A stretch of DNA of 39,047 bases from CABRXV01 sp900754955 (GTDB lineage Bacteria; Actinomycetota; Coriobacteriia; Coriobacteriales; Eggerthellaceae): contig CABRXV010000012.1 of assembly GCA_902475005.1 (NCBI GenBank), positions 1-39,047 on the forward strand, written 5' to 3'. The position numbers and the translations under genes were made by a program. Below, in pieces: positions 1-9,576 of this stretch. Under the pieces are notes generated by a model. The model saw only the letters and a list, made by a program, of their open reading frames with translations, did not search any database and was not told the DNA's origin. Position 1 is the first letter of the stretch. The number at the start of each line of letters is the position of its first letter.

Positions 1-4
1 CATA

Positions 5-1353
<1,349 letters not shown>

Positions 1354-1357
<4 letters not shown>

Positions 1358-1707
1358 GCAACGAGCTGAACGTCGACGGCATGTCGCTGGCTCCCGGCGT
1401 GGTGGAGACGATCATCTCCATCACGGCGAACGAGGTCGAAGGCGTCGCCTCGGTGGGTTCCGCCGGCGCCGCCAACCGCAACCTGCGCTCCGTTTTGGGT
1501 CAGAAGCCCTCGACGGCGGGCATCGAGACCGTGGTCGACGACGACGGCAAGCTCTTCGTGACGCTGCACATCGACGTGTACTACGGCCAGGTGCTGCCCG
1601 AGCTGGCGGCCAAGCTGCGCCAGGCCATCGCCGACGCCCTGCTCGTGCAGGTTGGCGTCGAGGTGGCGGCGATCGACATCTACGTCGACGGCATCCAATT
1701 CTCGTAA
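1354..1707 (+). CDS. Asp23/Gls24 family envelope stress protein
   Basis: A 117-residue Asp23/Gls24-family (DUF322) protein. Family members are small cytoplasmic or membrane-associated proteins linked to alkaline and envelope stress in Gram-positive bacteria; their biochemistry is poorly defined. The sequence shows the usual pattern: an early LAPGVVETIISITANEVEGV segment, a central variable loop, and a C-terminal beta/alpha unit (YYGQVLPELAAKLRQAIADAL, about residues 73-93). It overlaps accC by four bases and precedes nusB. The order accBC-asp23-nusB is common in Gram-positive genomes and supports the call. No signal peptide or membrane segment is visible. Confidence 0.88.
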
Positions 1708-1733
1708 ACGCGCGCATATCGCGCATTTTGATC

Positions 1734-1767
1734 GGCCGTTACGGGGCGTGTTTGTCCCGTAACGGCC
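1734..1767 (+). terminator. Hairpin between asp23 and nusB
   Basis: A perfect 12-bp inverted repeat (GGCCGTTACGGG at 1734-1745, CCCGTAACGGCC at 1756-1767) with a 10-nt loop. Only a weak T-rich stretch follows, so it may be a terminator or attenuator between asp23 and nusB rather than a strong stop. A hairpin with the same CGTTACGG core follows dxs. Confidence 0.5.
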
Positions 1768-1810
1768 CCTGTTGTGTCTGTCCCCTTTGTTCTAGACGGA
1801 GTATTTTCCT

Positions 1811-2536
1811 ATGGCAAGACGTCATGAGCGCACGCGCGCACGCCGCAGCGCCGTGCAGGTGCTCTACACGAGCGAACTGCAGAACGAGCCGCCCTCGGTG
1901 CTGCTCGACACCGGGCGCGTCCTCGAGGAGGACGGTCCGCTGACCGCCTATGCGCTGAACCTCATCAAGGGCGTCGAGGAGCACCTCGTCGTGCTCGACG
2001 CGCAGCTCGAGGCGACGGCGGAGAACTGGACGGTGGCGCGCATGCCCATCGTGGACCGCACGATTCTGCGCATCGCCGCCTACGAAATGATCTTCGTCGA
2101 GGACGTTCCCGTGTCGGTCGCCATCAACGAGGCGGTTGAGCTGGCGAAGAAGTTCGGCGGCGAGGACGAGTCTCCGCGCTTTGTGAACGGCGTGCTCGGC
2201 CGTATCGCGCGCCGCATGGATGCAGGTGAGATTTCCGCCGAGGCGCTTCTCGCGCGCGAGCAGGAGGCCGCGGAAGCGGCGCAGGCGCCTGCAGCTGCCG
2301 AGGACGCACCCGCGGAGGCTCCTGCGGCGGTTGCCGAGCAGGCGGCGGAGCCCGTTGCTGAAGCACCCGCGGCCGCGGCGGATGAGCCCGCCGAGGAGCC
2401 CGCGGCAGCTGACGCGGCCGAGGCACCTGCGCCTGAAGCCGCAGGCGATGACGCGGCTGAGGCGGCCGCGGCGCCTGCAGCGACGGACGAGGCGCCCGCT
2501 GCGGAAGACGCTCCCGCGCCGACGGCAGGTGAGTAG
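1811..2536 (+). CDS. nusB: Transcription antitermination factor NusB with long Ala/Pro/Glu tail
   Basis: The first ~145 residues are a complete NusB. They begin MARRHERTRARRSAVQVLY and contain the VDRTILRIAAYEMIF and VPVSVAINEAVELAKKFG helices that form the RNA- and NusE-binding fold. NusB joins NusE (S10) on boxA RNA to prevent Rho termination in rRNA operons. The remaining ~95 residues are almost entirely Ala, Pro, Glu and Asp, with no predicted fold, giving 241 residues against a usual ~140-150. The frame stays open and codon use stays GC-rich, and the stop is two bases before the xseB start, so the tail looks genuinely translated. The start is ATG with GGAG about nine bases upstream. Confidence 0.9.
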   Translation: MARRHERTRARRSAVQVLYTSELQNEPPSVLLDTGRVLEEDGPLTAYALNLIKGVEEHLVVLDAQLEATAENWTVARMPIVDRTILRIAAYEMIFVEDVPVSVAINEAVELAKKFGGEDESPRFVNGVLGRIARRMDAGEISAEALLAREQEAAEAAQAPAAAEDAPAEAPAAVAEQAAEPVAEAPAAAADEPAEEPAAADAAEAPAPEAAGDDAAEAAAAPAATDEAPAAEDAPAPTAGE

Positions 2537-2538
2537 CG

Positions 2539-2805
2539 GTGGATTCCCGCGAGACGTCGTTCGACGAGGTGCGCGCGCGTCTTGACGAGATCGTCGAGGA
2601 GGTGGGCGCCGAGGGCATCACGCTCGACGAGGCGCTTTCCCTCTACGAGGAGGCGGTCAAGCTTGGGCTCGCAGCATGCGACCTGAGCGAGCAGGACGCG
2701 CTGTCGGCAGCCGGCATGCTCGACGAGCAGGCGGCCGCCGCCGGGGAGGATGCAGCCGATGCGCAGGCGGCGGCGGACGCAGCGTCGCACGCGGCACAGC
2801 AGTAA
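2539..2805 (+). CDS. xseB: Exodeoxyribonuclease VII small subunit
   Basis: An 88-residue XseB-like protein. XseB binds XseA to form exonuclease VII, which degrades single-stranded DNA to oligonucleotides. The diagnostic part is residues 1-55: SFDEVRARLDEIVEEV, then ITLDEALSLYEEAVKLG, the family's two-helix hairpin. The last ~25 residues are Ala-rich, like the tail of NusB just upstream. It starts with GTG two bases after the nusB stop, so translation is probably coupled. No xseA is present in the window. Confidence 0.85.
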   Translation: MDSRETSFDEVRARLDEIVEEVGAEGITLDEALSLYEEAVKLGLAACDLSEQDALSAAGMLDEQAAAAGEDAADAQAAADAASHAAQQ

Positions 2806-2831
2806 CGGCGCTTTCGAGCGAGGTGATTTTC

Positions 2832-4718
2832 GTGACCAGAGAGCATCGCATTCTTGACGTGGTCGAGTCTCCCGCGGACCTCAAGGTCTTGAGCGAGGAG
2901 GAGCTCGGCATCCTTGCGCAGGAGATCCGCGAGCAGATCGTGGCGACGACGTCGAAGACGGGCGGGCATGTCGCCTCGTCGCTCGGCGCAGTCGAGATCA
3001 TTCTCGCCGTCCACAGCCTGATCGACGCGCCGAAGGACAAGATCGTGTTCGACGTGGGCCATCAGGCCTACGCCCACAAGCTCATTACGGGCCGGCGCGA
3101 CCGCTTCGACACGCTGCGCTCCTATCACGGCGTCTCGGGTTTTCCGCGTCCGAGCGAGAGCCCGTACGACACGCATCCCTCGGGACACGCCTCCGACTCG
3201 CTGTCGGTTGCCACGGGACTCGCCAAGGCGCGCCTGCTCAAAGGCACCGACGAGAAGATTGTCGCGATCATCGGCGACGCGTCGCTGTCGGGCGGCATGG
3301 CGTTCGAGGCCCTCAACTACATGGGGCAGGAGCAGCTGCCGCTCGTCGTCATCCTCAACGACAACGAGATGTCGATCTCGCGCAACGTCGGCGCCCTCAT
3401 GCGGCACCTCGGCAACATGCGCGCCACCTCGCAGTACCGCGACGCGCGCGAGGCGCTGCAGGCGCGGCTCGAGAGCAGCGGCGTGGCGGGGCGCGCCCTC
3501 GCGGCGTTCGGCAAGAACGTCAAGGAGTCGATGAAGCAGTTCGTCATCCCGCAGTCGATGATCTTCGAGCACCTCGGCATCGTGTGCACGGCGCCGATCG
3601 ACGGCCACAACATCCATGAGCTGCGCGAGACGCTCGCGCTCGTGCTCGCCATGGATGCGCCGGTGCTCATGCACGTGGTCACGAAGAAGGGCGCGGGCTA
3701 CGAGCCGGCGCTGCGCGACCCCGAGCGCTTCCACGGCGTGGGCCCCTTCGACATCAGGACGGGCGCCTCGACTGCAGCGCCCTCGAGCGCGCCGTCGTAC
3801 ACGAGCGTGTTCGGCGCGGCGCTCGTGCGCGAGGCGCAGGCCGATGAGAACGTGGTCGCCATCACGGCGGCGATGGAAGGCGGCACGGGCCTCAAGCCCT
3901 TCGCCGCGGCGTTCCCCGACCGTTTCATCGACGTGGGCATCGCCGAGGAGCAGGCGGTCGGCATGGCGTCGGGACTCGCCGCAGGCGGCAAGAAGCCGGT
4001 GGTGGCGATCTACTCCACCTTCCTCCAGCGCGCAATCGACCAGATGATCATCGATGTGGCGCTGCCGAACCACAACGTGGTGTTCGCGATCGACCGCGCG
4101 GGCGTGGTGGGCAACGACGGCCCCACGCACCACGGCGTGTTCGATCTCGCGTACACGCGCATGGTGCCGAACATGCGCGTGCTCGCCCCGTCGAACGAGG
4201 CCGAGCTGGCCTGTGCGCTCCATACGGCGCTCGCGCTCGGCGGTCCGTTCGCGGTGCGCTATCCGCGCGGCGCGGGCGAGGGCGTTCCCGTCCCCGAGGA
4301 GCCGGCTGTGTTCGAAGAGGGCTGCGCGCGTCTCGTGCGCGAGGGATCGGATGTGGCGCTGCTCGCGTTCGGGCGCATGGTGTCGAGCGCGTCCGCGGCG
4401 GCTGATCTGCTCGCCGAGCAGGGCGTGAGCGCACGTGTGCTCGACATGCGCTGGGTCAAGCCGCTCGACGCCCAGGCGATCGCCGACGCTGCGCAGACCG
4501 GCCTCGTGGTGACGGTCGAAGACGGCGTCATCGCCGGCGGCGCGGGCGCCGGCGTGCTCGAGGAGCTCGCTCGCCAGGGGCTGTGCCCGCGGACGCTCGT
4601 CCTCGGCATCGACGACGAGTACGTCATGCAGGGCAAAACCGAGCTTCTCATGCGCGATCTGGGTCTCGACGCTGCAGGCATCGCGCAGCGCGTGCTGGCG
4701 GCGCTCGGCTCCAACTAA
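2832..4718 (+). CDS. dxs: 1-deoxy-D-xylulose-5-phosphate synthase
   Basis: DXS condenses pyruvate and glyceraldehyde 3-phosphate with thiamine diphosphate, the entry step of the MEP isoprenoid pathway and a source of thiamine and pyridoxal precursors. The 628-residue protein has the ThDP/magnesium motif (GDASLSGGMAFEALN), the pyrimidine-domain motif DRAGVVGNDGPTHHG, and the FDVGHQAYAHKLITGR segment. The frame is open further upstream, but GTG at 2832 is preceded by GAGG at about 2819-2823 with good spacing and gives the family N-terminus (TREHRILDVVESPADLK). An alternative GTG lies at 2823. It is the last gene of the nusB-xseB-dxs group; a hairpin follows at 4780-4812. Confidence 0.93.
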   Translation: MTREHRILDVVESPADLKVLSEEELGILAQEIREQIVATTSKTGGHVASSLGAVEIILAVHSLIDAPKDKIVFDVGHQAYAHKLITGRRDRFDTLRSYHGVSGFPRPSESPYDTHPSGHASDSLSVATGLAKARLLKGTDEKIVAIIGDASLSGGMAFEALNYMGQEQLPLVVILNDNEMSISRNVGALMRHLGNMRATSQYRDAREALQARLESSGVAGRALAAFGKNVKESMKQFVIPQSMIFEHLGIVCTAPIDGHNIHELRETLALVLAMDAPVLMHVVTKKGAGYEPALRDPERFHGVGPFDIRTGASTAAPSSAPSYTSVFGAALVREAQADENVVAITAAMEGGTGLKPFAAAFPDRFIDVGIAEEQAVGMASGLAAGGKKPVVAIYSTFLQRAIDQMIIDVALPNHNVVFAIDRAGVVGNDGPTHHGVFDLAYTRMVPNMRVLAPSNEAELACALHTALALGGPFAVRYPRGAGEGVPVPEEPAVFEEGCARLVREGSDVALLAFGRMVSSASAAADLLAEQGVSARVLDMRWVKPLDAQAIADAAQTGLVVTVEDGVIAGGAGAGVLEELARQGLCPRTLVLGIDDEYVMQGKTELLMRDLGLDAAGIAQRVLAALGSN

Positions 4719-4779
4719 CGGACGCTCTTCGAATGCGGCGGCCCGGCGGAACACCGTCGGGTCGCCGTCGTGTTTCCGT

Positions 4780-4812
4780 ACCGTAACGCTCAAGGTTCGG
4801 GCGCGTTACGGT
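4780..4812 (+). terminator. Hairpin after dxs
   Basis: A perfect 10-bp stem (ACCGTAACGC at 4780-4789, GCGTTACGGT at 4803-4812) with a 13-nt loop, followed by GTTCTTTCG. It is a likely intrinsic terminator of the dxs transcript, although the T-tract is interrupted. Confidence 0.55.
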
Positions 4813-4917
4813 GTTCTTTCGCCTTCGTAATATCGGCGCGCCGTAACAATCGCCGAAACATGGGGTGCCAAGATCGAGGTGTCGTTATTCGATGACTCGT
4901 TGAAGGAGGCTTTTCCC

Positions 4918-6192
4918 ATGTTCGATTCAGGTTCGACCGGCTTCATGGTGGTATGCACGATGCTCGTGCTGCTCATGACGCCCGGGCTGGCGTTTTTCTA
5001 CGGCGGCTTGTCGCGCAGGAAGAACGTCGTGAACACCATGATCATGACGTTCGGCGTGCTCGGCATCGTCGGCGTGGTGTGGGTGATTGCGGGGTGGTCG
5101 TTCGCCTACGGAGGCGACGGGTCGATCCCGTTCTTCGGCGGCGTCGATCAGCTGGGGCTCACGGGGCTTGTGAGCACCCTGCTGTCCGGCTCTCCCGACG
5201 CGCTCAGCCATGACGCGTATCCCGTTATCGTCGACGTGGCGTTCCAGCTGGCGTTCGCCATGATCACCACCGCCATCATCACCGGCGCGGTGGCAGGCCG
5301 CATGAAGTTCGGTGCCGTGTGCGCGTTCGTGACGGTGTGGGTGCTCGTGGTGTATGCGCCGCTCGCCCACATGGTGTGGGGCGGCGACGGCTCGCTCATC
5401 GGCGACATGATCGGGGCGCTCGACTTCGCGGGCGGCGATGTCGTGCACATCAGCTCAGGCTTGACCGGCCTCGTGCTCTGCCTCTTCCTCGGGAAGCGCA
5501 AGGGCTTCGGCATGATGAACTACCGCGCCCACAACGTCCCGTTCGTGGCTCTCGGCGCGGCTCTGCTGTGGTTCGGCTGGTTCGGCTTCAACGGCGGCTC
5601 CGAGTTCGCCGCTGACGGCGTGGCGGCGCTCGCCGTGCTCAACACGGTGGCGGCCAGCGCGGCGGCTCTGCTGTCCTGGATGGTGGTCGAGCGGGTGCGC
5701 GTCGGCAAGCCCACGCTCGTCGGTGCGGCGACGGGCCTCGTCGCGGGCCTCGTGGTGATCACGCCGGCCGCCGGCTTCGTCGAGCCGTGGGCCGCGGTCA
5801 TCATGGGCATCATCGTATCCCCGGTGTGCTACTTCGCCATCTCGCGCATCAAGAAGAAGATCGGCTACGACGATGCGCTCGACGCGTTCGGCTGCCACTG
5901 CATCGGCGGCATCACGGGCGGCATCCTCACGGGCATCTTCTGCGTACCCGACCTGTCCTGGACCGACTTCGGCGGCTTCATCTACACGGGCGATCCTACG
6001 CTGCTCGGCGCCCAGGTGCTCGGCATCCTCGTGACGATCGCGTTCGTGGTGGTGCTCGACGTGGTGCTCGCCCTCATCGTGAAGGCGCTGTTCAAGGGCA
6101 GCCTGCGCGTGAGCGAGGAAGATGAGGCGGTCGGCCTCGACGTGTCCGAGCACGGCGAGTCTGCCTATCCGGCGTACGTGGGTCTTGATTAG
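4918..6192 (+). CDS. amtB: Ammonium transporter AmtB
   Basis: A 424-residue inner-membrane ammonium channel of the Amt/MEP/Rh family with about eleven hydrophobic segments. Family marks include the N-terminal TPGLAFFYGGL stretch and two pore histidines, in DVVHISSGLTG and in DAFGCHCIGGITGG. The frame opens at GTG 4879, but ATG 4918 has a GAAGGAGG site eight bases upstream and gives the usual short N-terminus, so I use it. It sits 16 bases before a P-II gene, the classic amtB-glnK pair in which the P-II protein blocks the channel when nitrogen is plentiful. Confidence 0.93.
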   Translation: MFDSGSTGFMVVCTMLVLLMTPGLAFFYGGLSRRKNVVNTMIMTFGVLGIVGVVWVIAGWSFAYGGDGSIPFFGGVDQLGLTGLVSTLLSGSPDALSHDAYPVIVDVAFQLAFAMITTAIITGAVAGRMKFGAVCAFVTVWVLVVYAPLAHMVWGGDGSLIGDMIGALDFAGGDVVHISSGLTGLVLCLFLGKRKGFGMMNYRAHNVPFVALGAALLWFGWFGFNGGSEFAADGVAALAVLNTVAASAAALLSWMVVERVRVGKPTLVGAATGLVAGLVVITPAAGFVEPWAAVIMGIIVSPVCYFAISRIKKKIGYDDALDAFGCHCIGGITGGILTGIFCVPDLSWTDFGGFIYTGDPTLLGAQVLGILVTIAFVVVLDVVLALIVKALFKGSLRVSEEDEAVGLDVSEHGESAYPAYVGLD

Positions 6193-6208
6193 GAGAGCGG
6201 AGGAGACG

Positions 6209-6547
6209 ATGAAGAGGATCATCGCGATTGTGCGGCCTGAGAAGCTCGAGCCGCTGAAGGACGCGCTGTTCGCCGCCGAAGTGCGCGGCATGACCATCTC
6301 GCAGGTCAACGGCTGCGGGAACCAGCACGGCTGGAAGGAGTACTTCCGCGGCACGGAGGTGCTGCTCAACATGGTGCCTAAGGTGAAGTTCGAGATCGTC
6401 GCGCACGACGACCGCGTCGACGACATCGTGGACGTCATCATGAAGACGGCTCGCACGGGAGAGGTGGGCGACGGCAAGATATTCGTCTCGCCCGTCGAGG
6501 AGGTCATCCGCATCCGCACGGGCGCGACGGGCGACGACGCCATCTAG
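6209..6547 (+). CDS. P-II nitrogen regulatory protein with unmodifiable T-loop
   Basis: A 112-residue P-II (GlnB/GlnK) protein, a trimeric sensor of ATP/ADP and 2-oxoglutarate. Both family ends are present: the MKRIIAIVRPEKLEPLKDAL start and the TGEVGDGKIFVSPVEEVIRIRTG C-terminal signature. It lies directly behind amtB and probably acts as the GlnK partner of the channel. In the T-loop, an ungapped alignment to E. coli GlnB puts Phe at position 46 and Val at position 51, where Tyr51 is normally uridylylated or adenylylated. Control by nucleotidylation at that residue is therefore not possible, while ligand-based control remains likely. The start is ATG with GCGGAGGAG just upstream. Confidence 0.93.
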   Translation: MKRIIAIVRPEKLEPLKDALFAAEVRGMTISQVNGCGNQHGWKEYFRGTEVLLNMVPKVKFEIVAHDDRVDDIVDVIMKTARTGEVGDGKIFVSPVEEVIRIRTGATGDDAI

Positions 6548-6621
6548 CCCGCGTGCTGGCCTCGTTTCTGCTACCATATGCGTCGCAAAACGGGAAGCGA
6601 AGAAGAGACGAGGTTTCGAAC

Positions 6622-6870
6622 ATGTACAGCTTCACTCCGCGCGGCGTGTGCTCGCGCCAGATCGATGTGGAACTCGACGGCGACACGGTGAAGAACGTTC
6701 AGTTCACGGGCGGCTGCGACGGCAATCTGAAGGCCATCTCCAAGCTCGTGCGCGGCCAGAAGGTCGACGAGGTGGTGTCCCTGCTCGAGGGCAACACCTG
6801 CGGACGCCGCTCCACGTCATGCGCCGACCAGATGTGCAAGGCGCTGCGCGAGGCGCAGGCGCAGCAGTAA
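6622..6870 (+). CDS. TSCPD-domain small protein (TIGR03905-like)
   Basis: An 82-residue protein made of a single TSCPD domain, the Cys-rich unit also found at the C-terminus of B12-dependent ribonucleotide reductases. It has GGCDGNLKAISKLVRGQ in the middle and GRRSTSCADQMCKAL near the end, with four to five cysteines that could bind metal. Stand-alone versions are common in anaerobes and their role is unknown. ATG 6622 matches the usual MYSF(T)P start of the family; a purine-rich GACGAGG lies upstream. It appears to be a single-gene unit between the P-II gene and a long inverted repeat. Confidence 0.85.
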   Translation: MYSFTPRGVCSRQIDVELDGDTVKNVQFTGGCDGNLKAISKLVRGQKVDEVVSLLEGNTCGRRSTSCADQMCKALREAQAQQ

Positions 6871-7206
6871 GCGTCTTCCAGGCGCAGGCGAGCCCCGCAG
6901 GCGGCTCCGCTCCTTCGGCTTGAAACGCCGCGGGGAGGGGGGCGCCTGCGGGGCTCGCGTCGTTTTCGCGGGCTTGTGCGCTCCTCGCGAATTCTTGCTG
7001 AGGGAAGGAAAAATCACCGAGTGGAGCTGGGGCTGCATGGTATACTAGCTCGGCCTGTGAAAAGTCGCACAGGTGAAGTAGTGTAGGCCCCCGAGACATG
7101 TTTTGTTGTACAGCTCGATCGCAAGCTCTCGCAAGCGAACATGGTAAGTATCAATTAATCATGGCGAAGGGTCCCCGGAATTCAGAAGGTTCGAAAGGGG
7201 TCCGTT
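6871..7206 (+). other. Intergenic region between TSCPD gene and rpsA, with long-range inverted repeat
   Basis: The first part contains a perfect 16-bp inverted repeat (6888-6903 with 6943-6958) around a 39-nt GC-rich loop. It may end the TSCPD transcript but has no T-tract. The second part is the rpsA promoter and a ~155-nt untranslated leader. The leader has a small hairpin (CCTGTG...CACAGG, about 7054-7073) and a doubled TCGCAAGC (about 7119-7135). I see no coding sequence here. Confidence 0.5.
7038..7046 (+). promoter_or_regulatory. Extended -10 promoter for rpsA
   Basis: TGG followed by TATACT at 7041-7046 is a good extended -10 element. No convincing -35 hexamer lies 16-18 bases upstream, which is acceptable for extended -10 promoters. 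Initiation near 7053 would give a leader of about 155 nt. Confidence 0.5.
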
Positions 7207-8412
7207 TTGACCGAAATCAAGAACACGTCCGTCATTGACTTCTCCGATATCTCGGATGAGCAGATGAACGAGATGATCGACGGCACGCTGACCGACTTCG
7301 ACGAGGGCGATCTCGTCGACGGCGTGGTCGTCAAGCTCGAGCACGACGAGGTTCTCGTCGACATCGGGTTCAAGAGCGAGGGCGTCATTCCCTCTCGCGA
7401 GCTCTCCATCCGCAAGGACGCCGATCCGTCCGATATCGTGAGCCTGGGCGACAAGATCGAGGCCCTCGTTCTCCAGAAGGAGGACAAGGACGGCCGTCTG
7501 ATCCTGTCCAAGAAGCGCGCTGAGTACGAGCGCGCCTGGATCTCCGTCGAGGAGAAGTTCAAGGCTGGCGAGACGGTTACCGGCGAGGTCATCGAAGTCG
7601 TCAAGGGCGGCCTCATCCTCGACATCGGTCTGCGCGGCTTCCTGCCTGCCTCCCTCGTGGACCTGCGCCGCGTGAAGGACCTCGACATGTACCTCAACAC
7701 CGAGATCGAGGCCCGCGTCATCGAGATGGACCGCAACCGCAACAACGTCGTGCTGTCCCGCCGCGTGCTGCTTGAGGAGGGCCGCAAGAACGAGCGCGCC
7801 GAGATCCTCAGCAAGCTGTCGAAGGGCATGCGCCTCAAGGGCACCGTTTCCTCCATCGTGGACTTCGGCGCCTTCGTGGACCTCGGCGGCATCGACGGTC
7901 TGGTGCACATCTCCGAGCTCTCCTGGAACCACGTCAACCATCCGTCCGAGGTCGTCAAGGTCGGCGACGAGGTCGAGGTCGAGGTTCTCGATGTGGATCT
8001 GCAGCGCGAGCGCATCTCGCTCGGCCTCAAGCAGACCACGCCTGATCCGTGGATCAAGCTCGTCGAGTCCTATCCGGTCGGCACCATCGTTGACGGCAAG
8101 GTCACCAAGGTTGTTCCGTTCGGCGCGTTCGTCGAGCTCGGCAACTCCATCGAGGGCCTCGTGCACATCTCCGAGATGGCTGGCCGTCACATCGACACCC
8201 CTGCTCAGGTCGTCAAGGCCGGCCAGGAGGTCAAGGTCAAGGTCATGGAGATCAACCCCGAGCGTCGTCGCATCTCCCTGTCCATGAAGGCTGCTGCCGA
8301 GGAGCTCGGCTTCGAGATCGAGGTTGACGAGTCCATCCAGGCCGAGGAGCGTCCGGCCAAGCGCAAGAAGGCTGACAAGGCCGAGAAGCCGGCGGAGGAG
8401 TCCGCTGAGTAG
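7207..8412 (+). CDS. rpsA: 30S ribosomal protein S1 (four S1 domains)
   Basis: A 401-residue S1 protein with four OB-fold S1 repeats: about residues 35-105, 120-185, 207-275 and 292-360. The last two are the most canonical (VDFGAFVDLGGIDGLVHISEL and VPFGAFVELGNSIEGLVHISEM). S1 binds mRNA leaders on the 30S subunit. Four domains is the short form typical of Actinobacteria, against six in E. coli. The C-terminus is a Lys/Ala/Glu-rich tail. The start is TTG at 7207 with GAAAGGGG upstream. Codon use is more uniform than in neighbouring genes, as expected for a highly expressed gene. A strong terminator follows. Confidence 0.93.
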   Translation: MTEIKNTSVIDFSDISDEQMNEMIDGTLTDFDEGDLVDGVVVKLEHDEVLVDIGFKSEGVIPSRELSIRKDADPSDIVSLGDKIEALVLQKEDKDGRLILSKKRAEYERAWISVEEKFKAGETVTGEVIEVVKGGLILDIGLRGFLPASLVDLRRVKDLDMYLNTEIEARVIEMDRNRNNVVLSRRVLLEEGRKNERAEILSKLSKGMRLKGTVSSIVDFGAFVDLGGIDGLVHISELSWNHVNHPSEVVKVGDEVEVEVLDVDLQRERISLGLKQTTPDPWIKLVESYPVGTIVDGKVTKVVPFGAFVELGNSIEGLVHISEMAGRHIDTPAQVVKAGQEVKVKVMEINPERRRISLSMKAAAEELGFEIEVDESIQAEERPAKRKKADKAEKPAEESAE

Positions 8413-8439
8413 CGCTGGGTTGCAAACCCTGTAACGAGG

Positions 8440-8470
8440 AAGGCGGAGCGTGGGCTCCGCCTTCTTTTTT
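8440..8470 (+). terminator. Intrinsic terminator of rpsA
   Basis: A 10-bp perfect stem (AAGGCGGAGC at 8440-8449, GCTCCGCCTT at 8454-8463) with a 4-nt loop runs into CTTTTTT: a canonical rho-independent terminator. Confidence 0.9.
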
Positions 8471-8520
8471 ATGCGTGCCGTTTTGGACGGCGGTGCCGAT
8501 AAGAGGCGAAAGGAGGCGCG

Positions 8521-9576
8521 GTGGAGGAGAAGCCGCGGGTTGCGCTCGGGATGAGCGGGGGCGTGGACAGCTCGGTGGCGGTCGCGGTGCTTCAGCACCA
8601 CGGCTACGACGTGCTGGGCGTCACCTGCCTGTTCGACCGTATGGAAAAGTCGATGCAGGCGGCGCGCGATGCGGCGGCGGTCTGCGCGTGCTTCGGCATC
8701 GAGCACGTGGTGCATGATTGCGCCGCGGTGTTCGAAGAGCGCGTGGTGGCGCCGTTCGTGGACGCGTACCGCGACGGGTTCACGCCGAGCCCGTGCGTCG
8801 GCTGCAACGCGCGCATGAAGATTCCCGCGCTGCTCGACGTCGCCGCCGCGCACGGGTGCGCGCAGGTGGCGACGGGCCATTACGCGCGCGTGAACCGCAT
8901 GCAGGATTCGGGCCGTTACGCCGTGCTCGCCGCGCTCGACCATCGCAAGGATCAAAGCTACATGCTCGCGTTGCTCTCCCAGGAGCAGCTTGCGCGGCTC
9001 GTGCTGCCGCTCGGCGGCATGACGAAGCTCGAGGCGCGCGCCTTCGCCGCCGATCTGGGCCTTGAGGTGGCGGATGCTCCCGACAGCCAGGACATCTGCT
9101 TCGCGCCGCACGGGTACCGCACGCTGCTCGCGCAGCGCGGCGTCGTCGAGGAGCCGGGCGACATTGTCAACCGTGCGGGTGAGGTGCTCGGGCGCCATGC
9201 GGGGCTTTCCGGCTACACGGTGGGGCAACGCCGCGGCATCGGGGTGGCGGGTCCCGAGCCGTACTATGTGATCGAGAAGCGCGCGACGACGCGCGAGCTC
9301 GTCATCGGCACCGAGGAGGAGAGCCGCATCGGAAGCGTGCTTGTGCGCAACGTGAACTGGCAGGCGGTCGCCGCTCCCGGATCCGCCCAGGAGGCGATGG
9401 TGAAACTGCGCTATCGAAGCACCCCCTGTGCGTGTATCATAGAACCCGTTGACGAGCGTTGTGTGCGCGCGATGCTGCTCTCGCCGCAGCCTGCGACGGC
9501 GCCCGGTCAATACGCGGTTTTCTATCAAGGCTCCGTCGTGCTGGGCGGCGGCATGATCGAGGAGGTACGTTCATGA
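8521..9576 (+). CDS. mnmA: tRNA-specific 2-thiouridylase MnmA
   Basis: MnmA puts sulfur on the wobble uridine (s2U34) of tRNA for Lys, Glu and Gln, using ATP and a persulfide relay. The 351-residue protein shows the PP-loop (GMSGGVDSSVA, about residues 11-21), the PCVGCNARMK segment holding one catalytic Cys, and the second catalytic Cys in PDSQDICFAPHGY. Length matches the family. It starts with GTG at 8521, preceded by AGGAGG at about 8510-8516. The stop overlaps the next start (ATGA at 9573-9576), so it is probably co-translated with coaE. Confidence 0.93.
   Translation: MEEKPRVALGMSGGVDSSVAVAVLQHHGYDVLGVTCLFDRMEKSMQAARDAAAVCACFGIEHVVHDCAAVFEERVVAPFVDAYRDGFTPSPCVGCNARMKIPALLDVAAAHGCAQVATGHYARVNRMQDSGRYAVLAALDHRKDQSYMLALLSQEQLARLVLPLGGMTKLEARAFAADLGLEVADAPDSQDICFAPHGYRTLLAQRGVVEEPGDIVNRAGEVLGRHAGLSGYTVGQRRGIGVAGPEPYYVIEKRATTRELVIGTEEESRIGSVLVRNVNWQAVAAPGSAQEAMVKLRYRSTPCACIIEPVDERCVRAMLLSPQPATAPGQYAVFYQGSVVLGGGMIEEVRS

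Noticed and set aside
2643..4793. A very long open frame on the minus strand opposite dxs
   Set aside because: Its protein is a His/Arg/Glu/Ala-rich shadow without domains, and the plus strand encodes an unmistakable DXS. High-GC codons keep the antisense frame open. The same applies to long antisense frames opposite uvrB, pheT and both Mo/W oxidoreductases.
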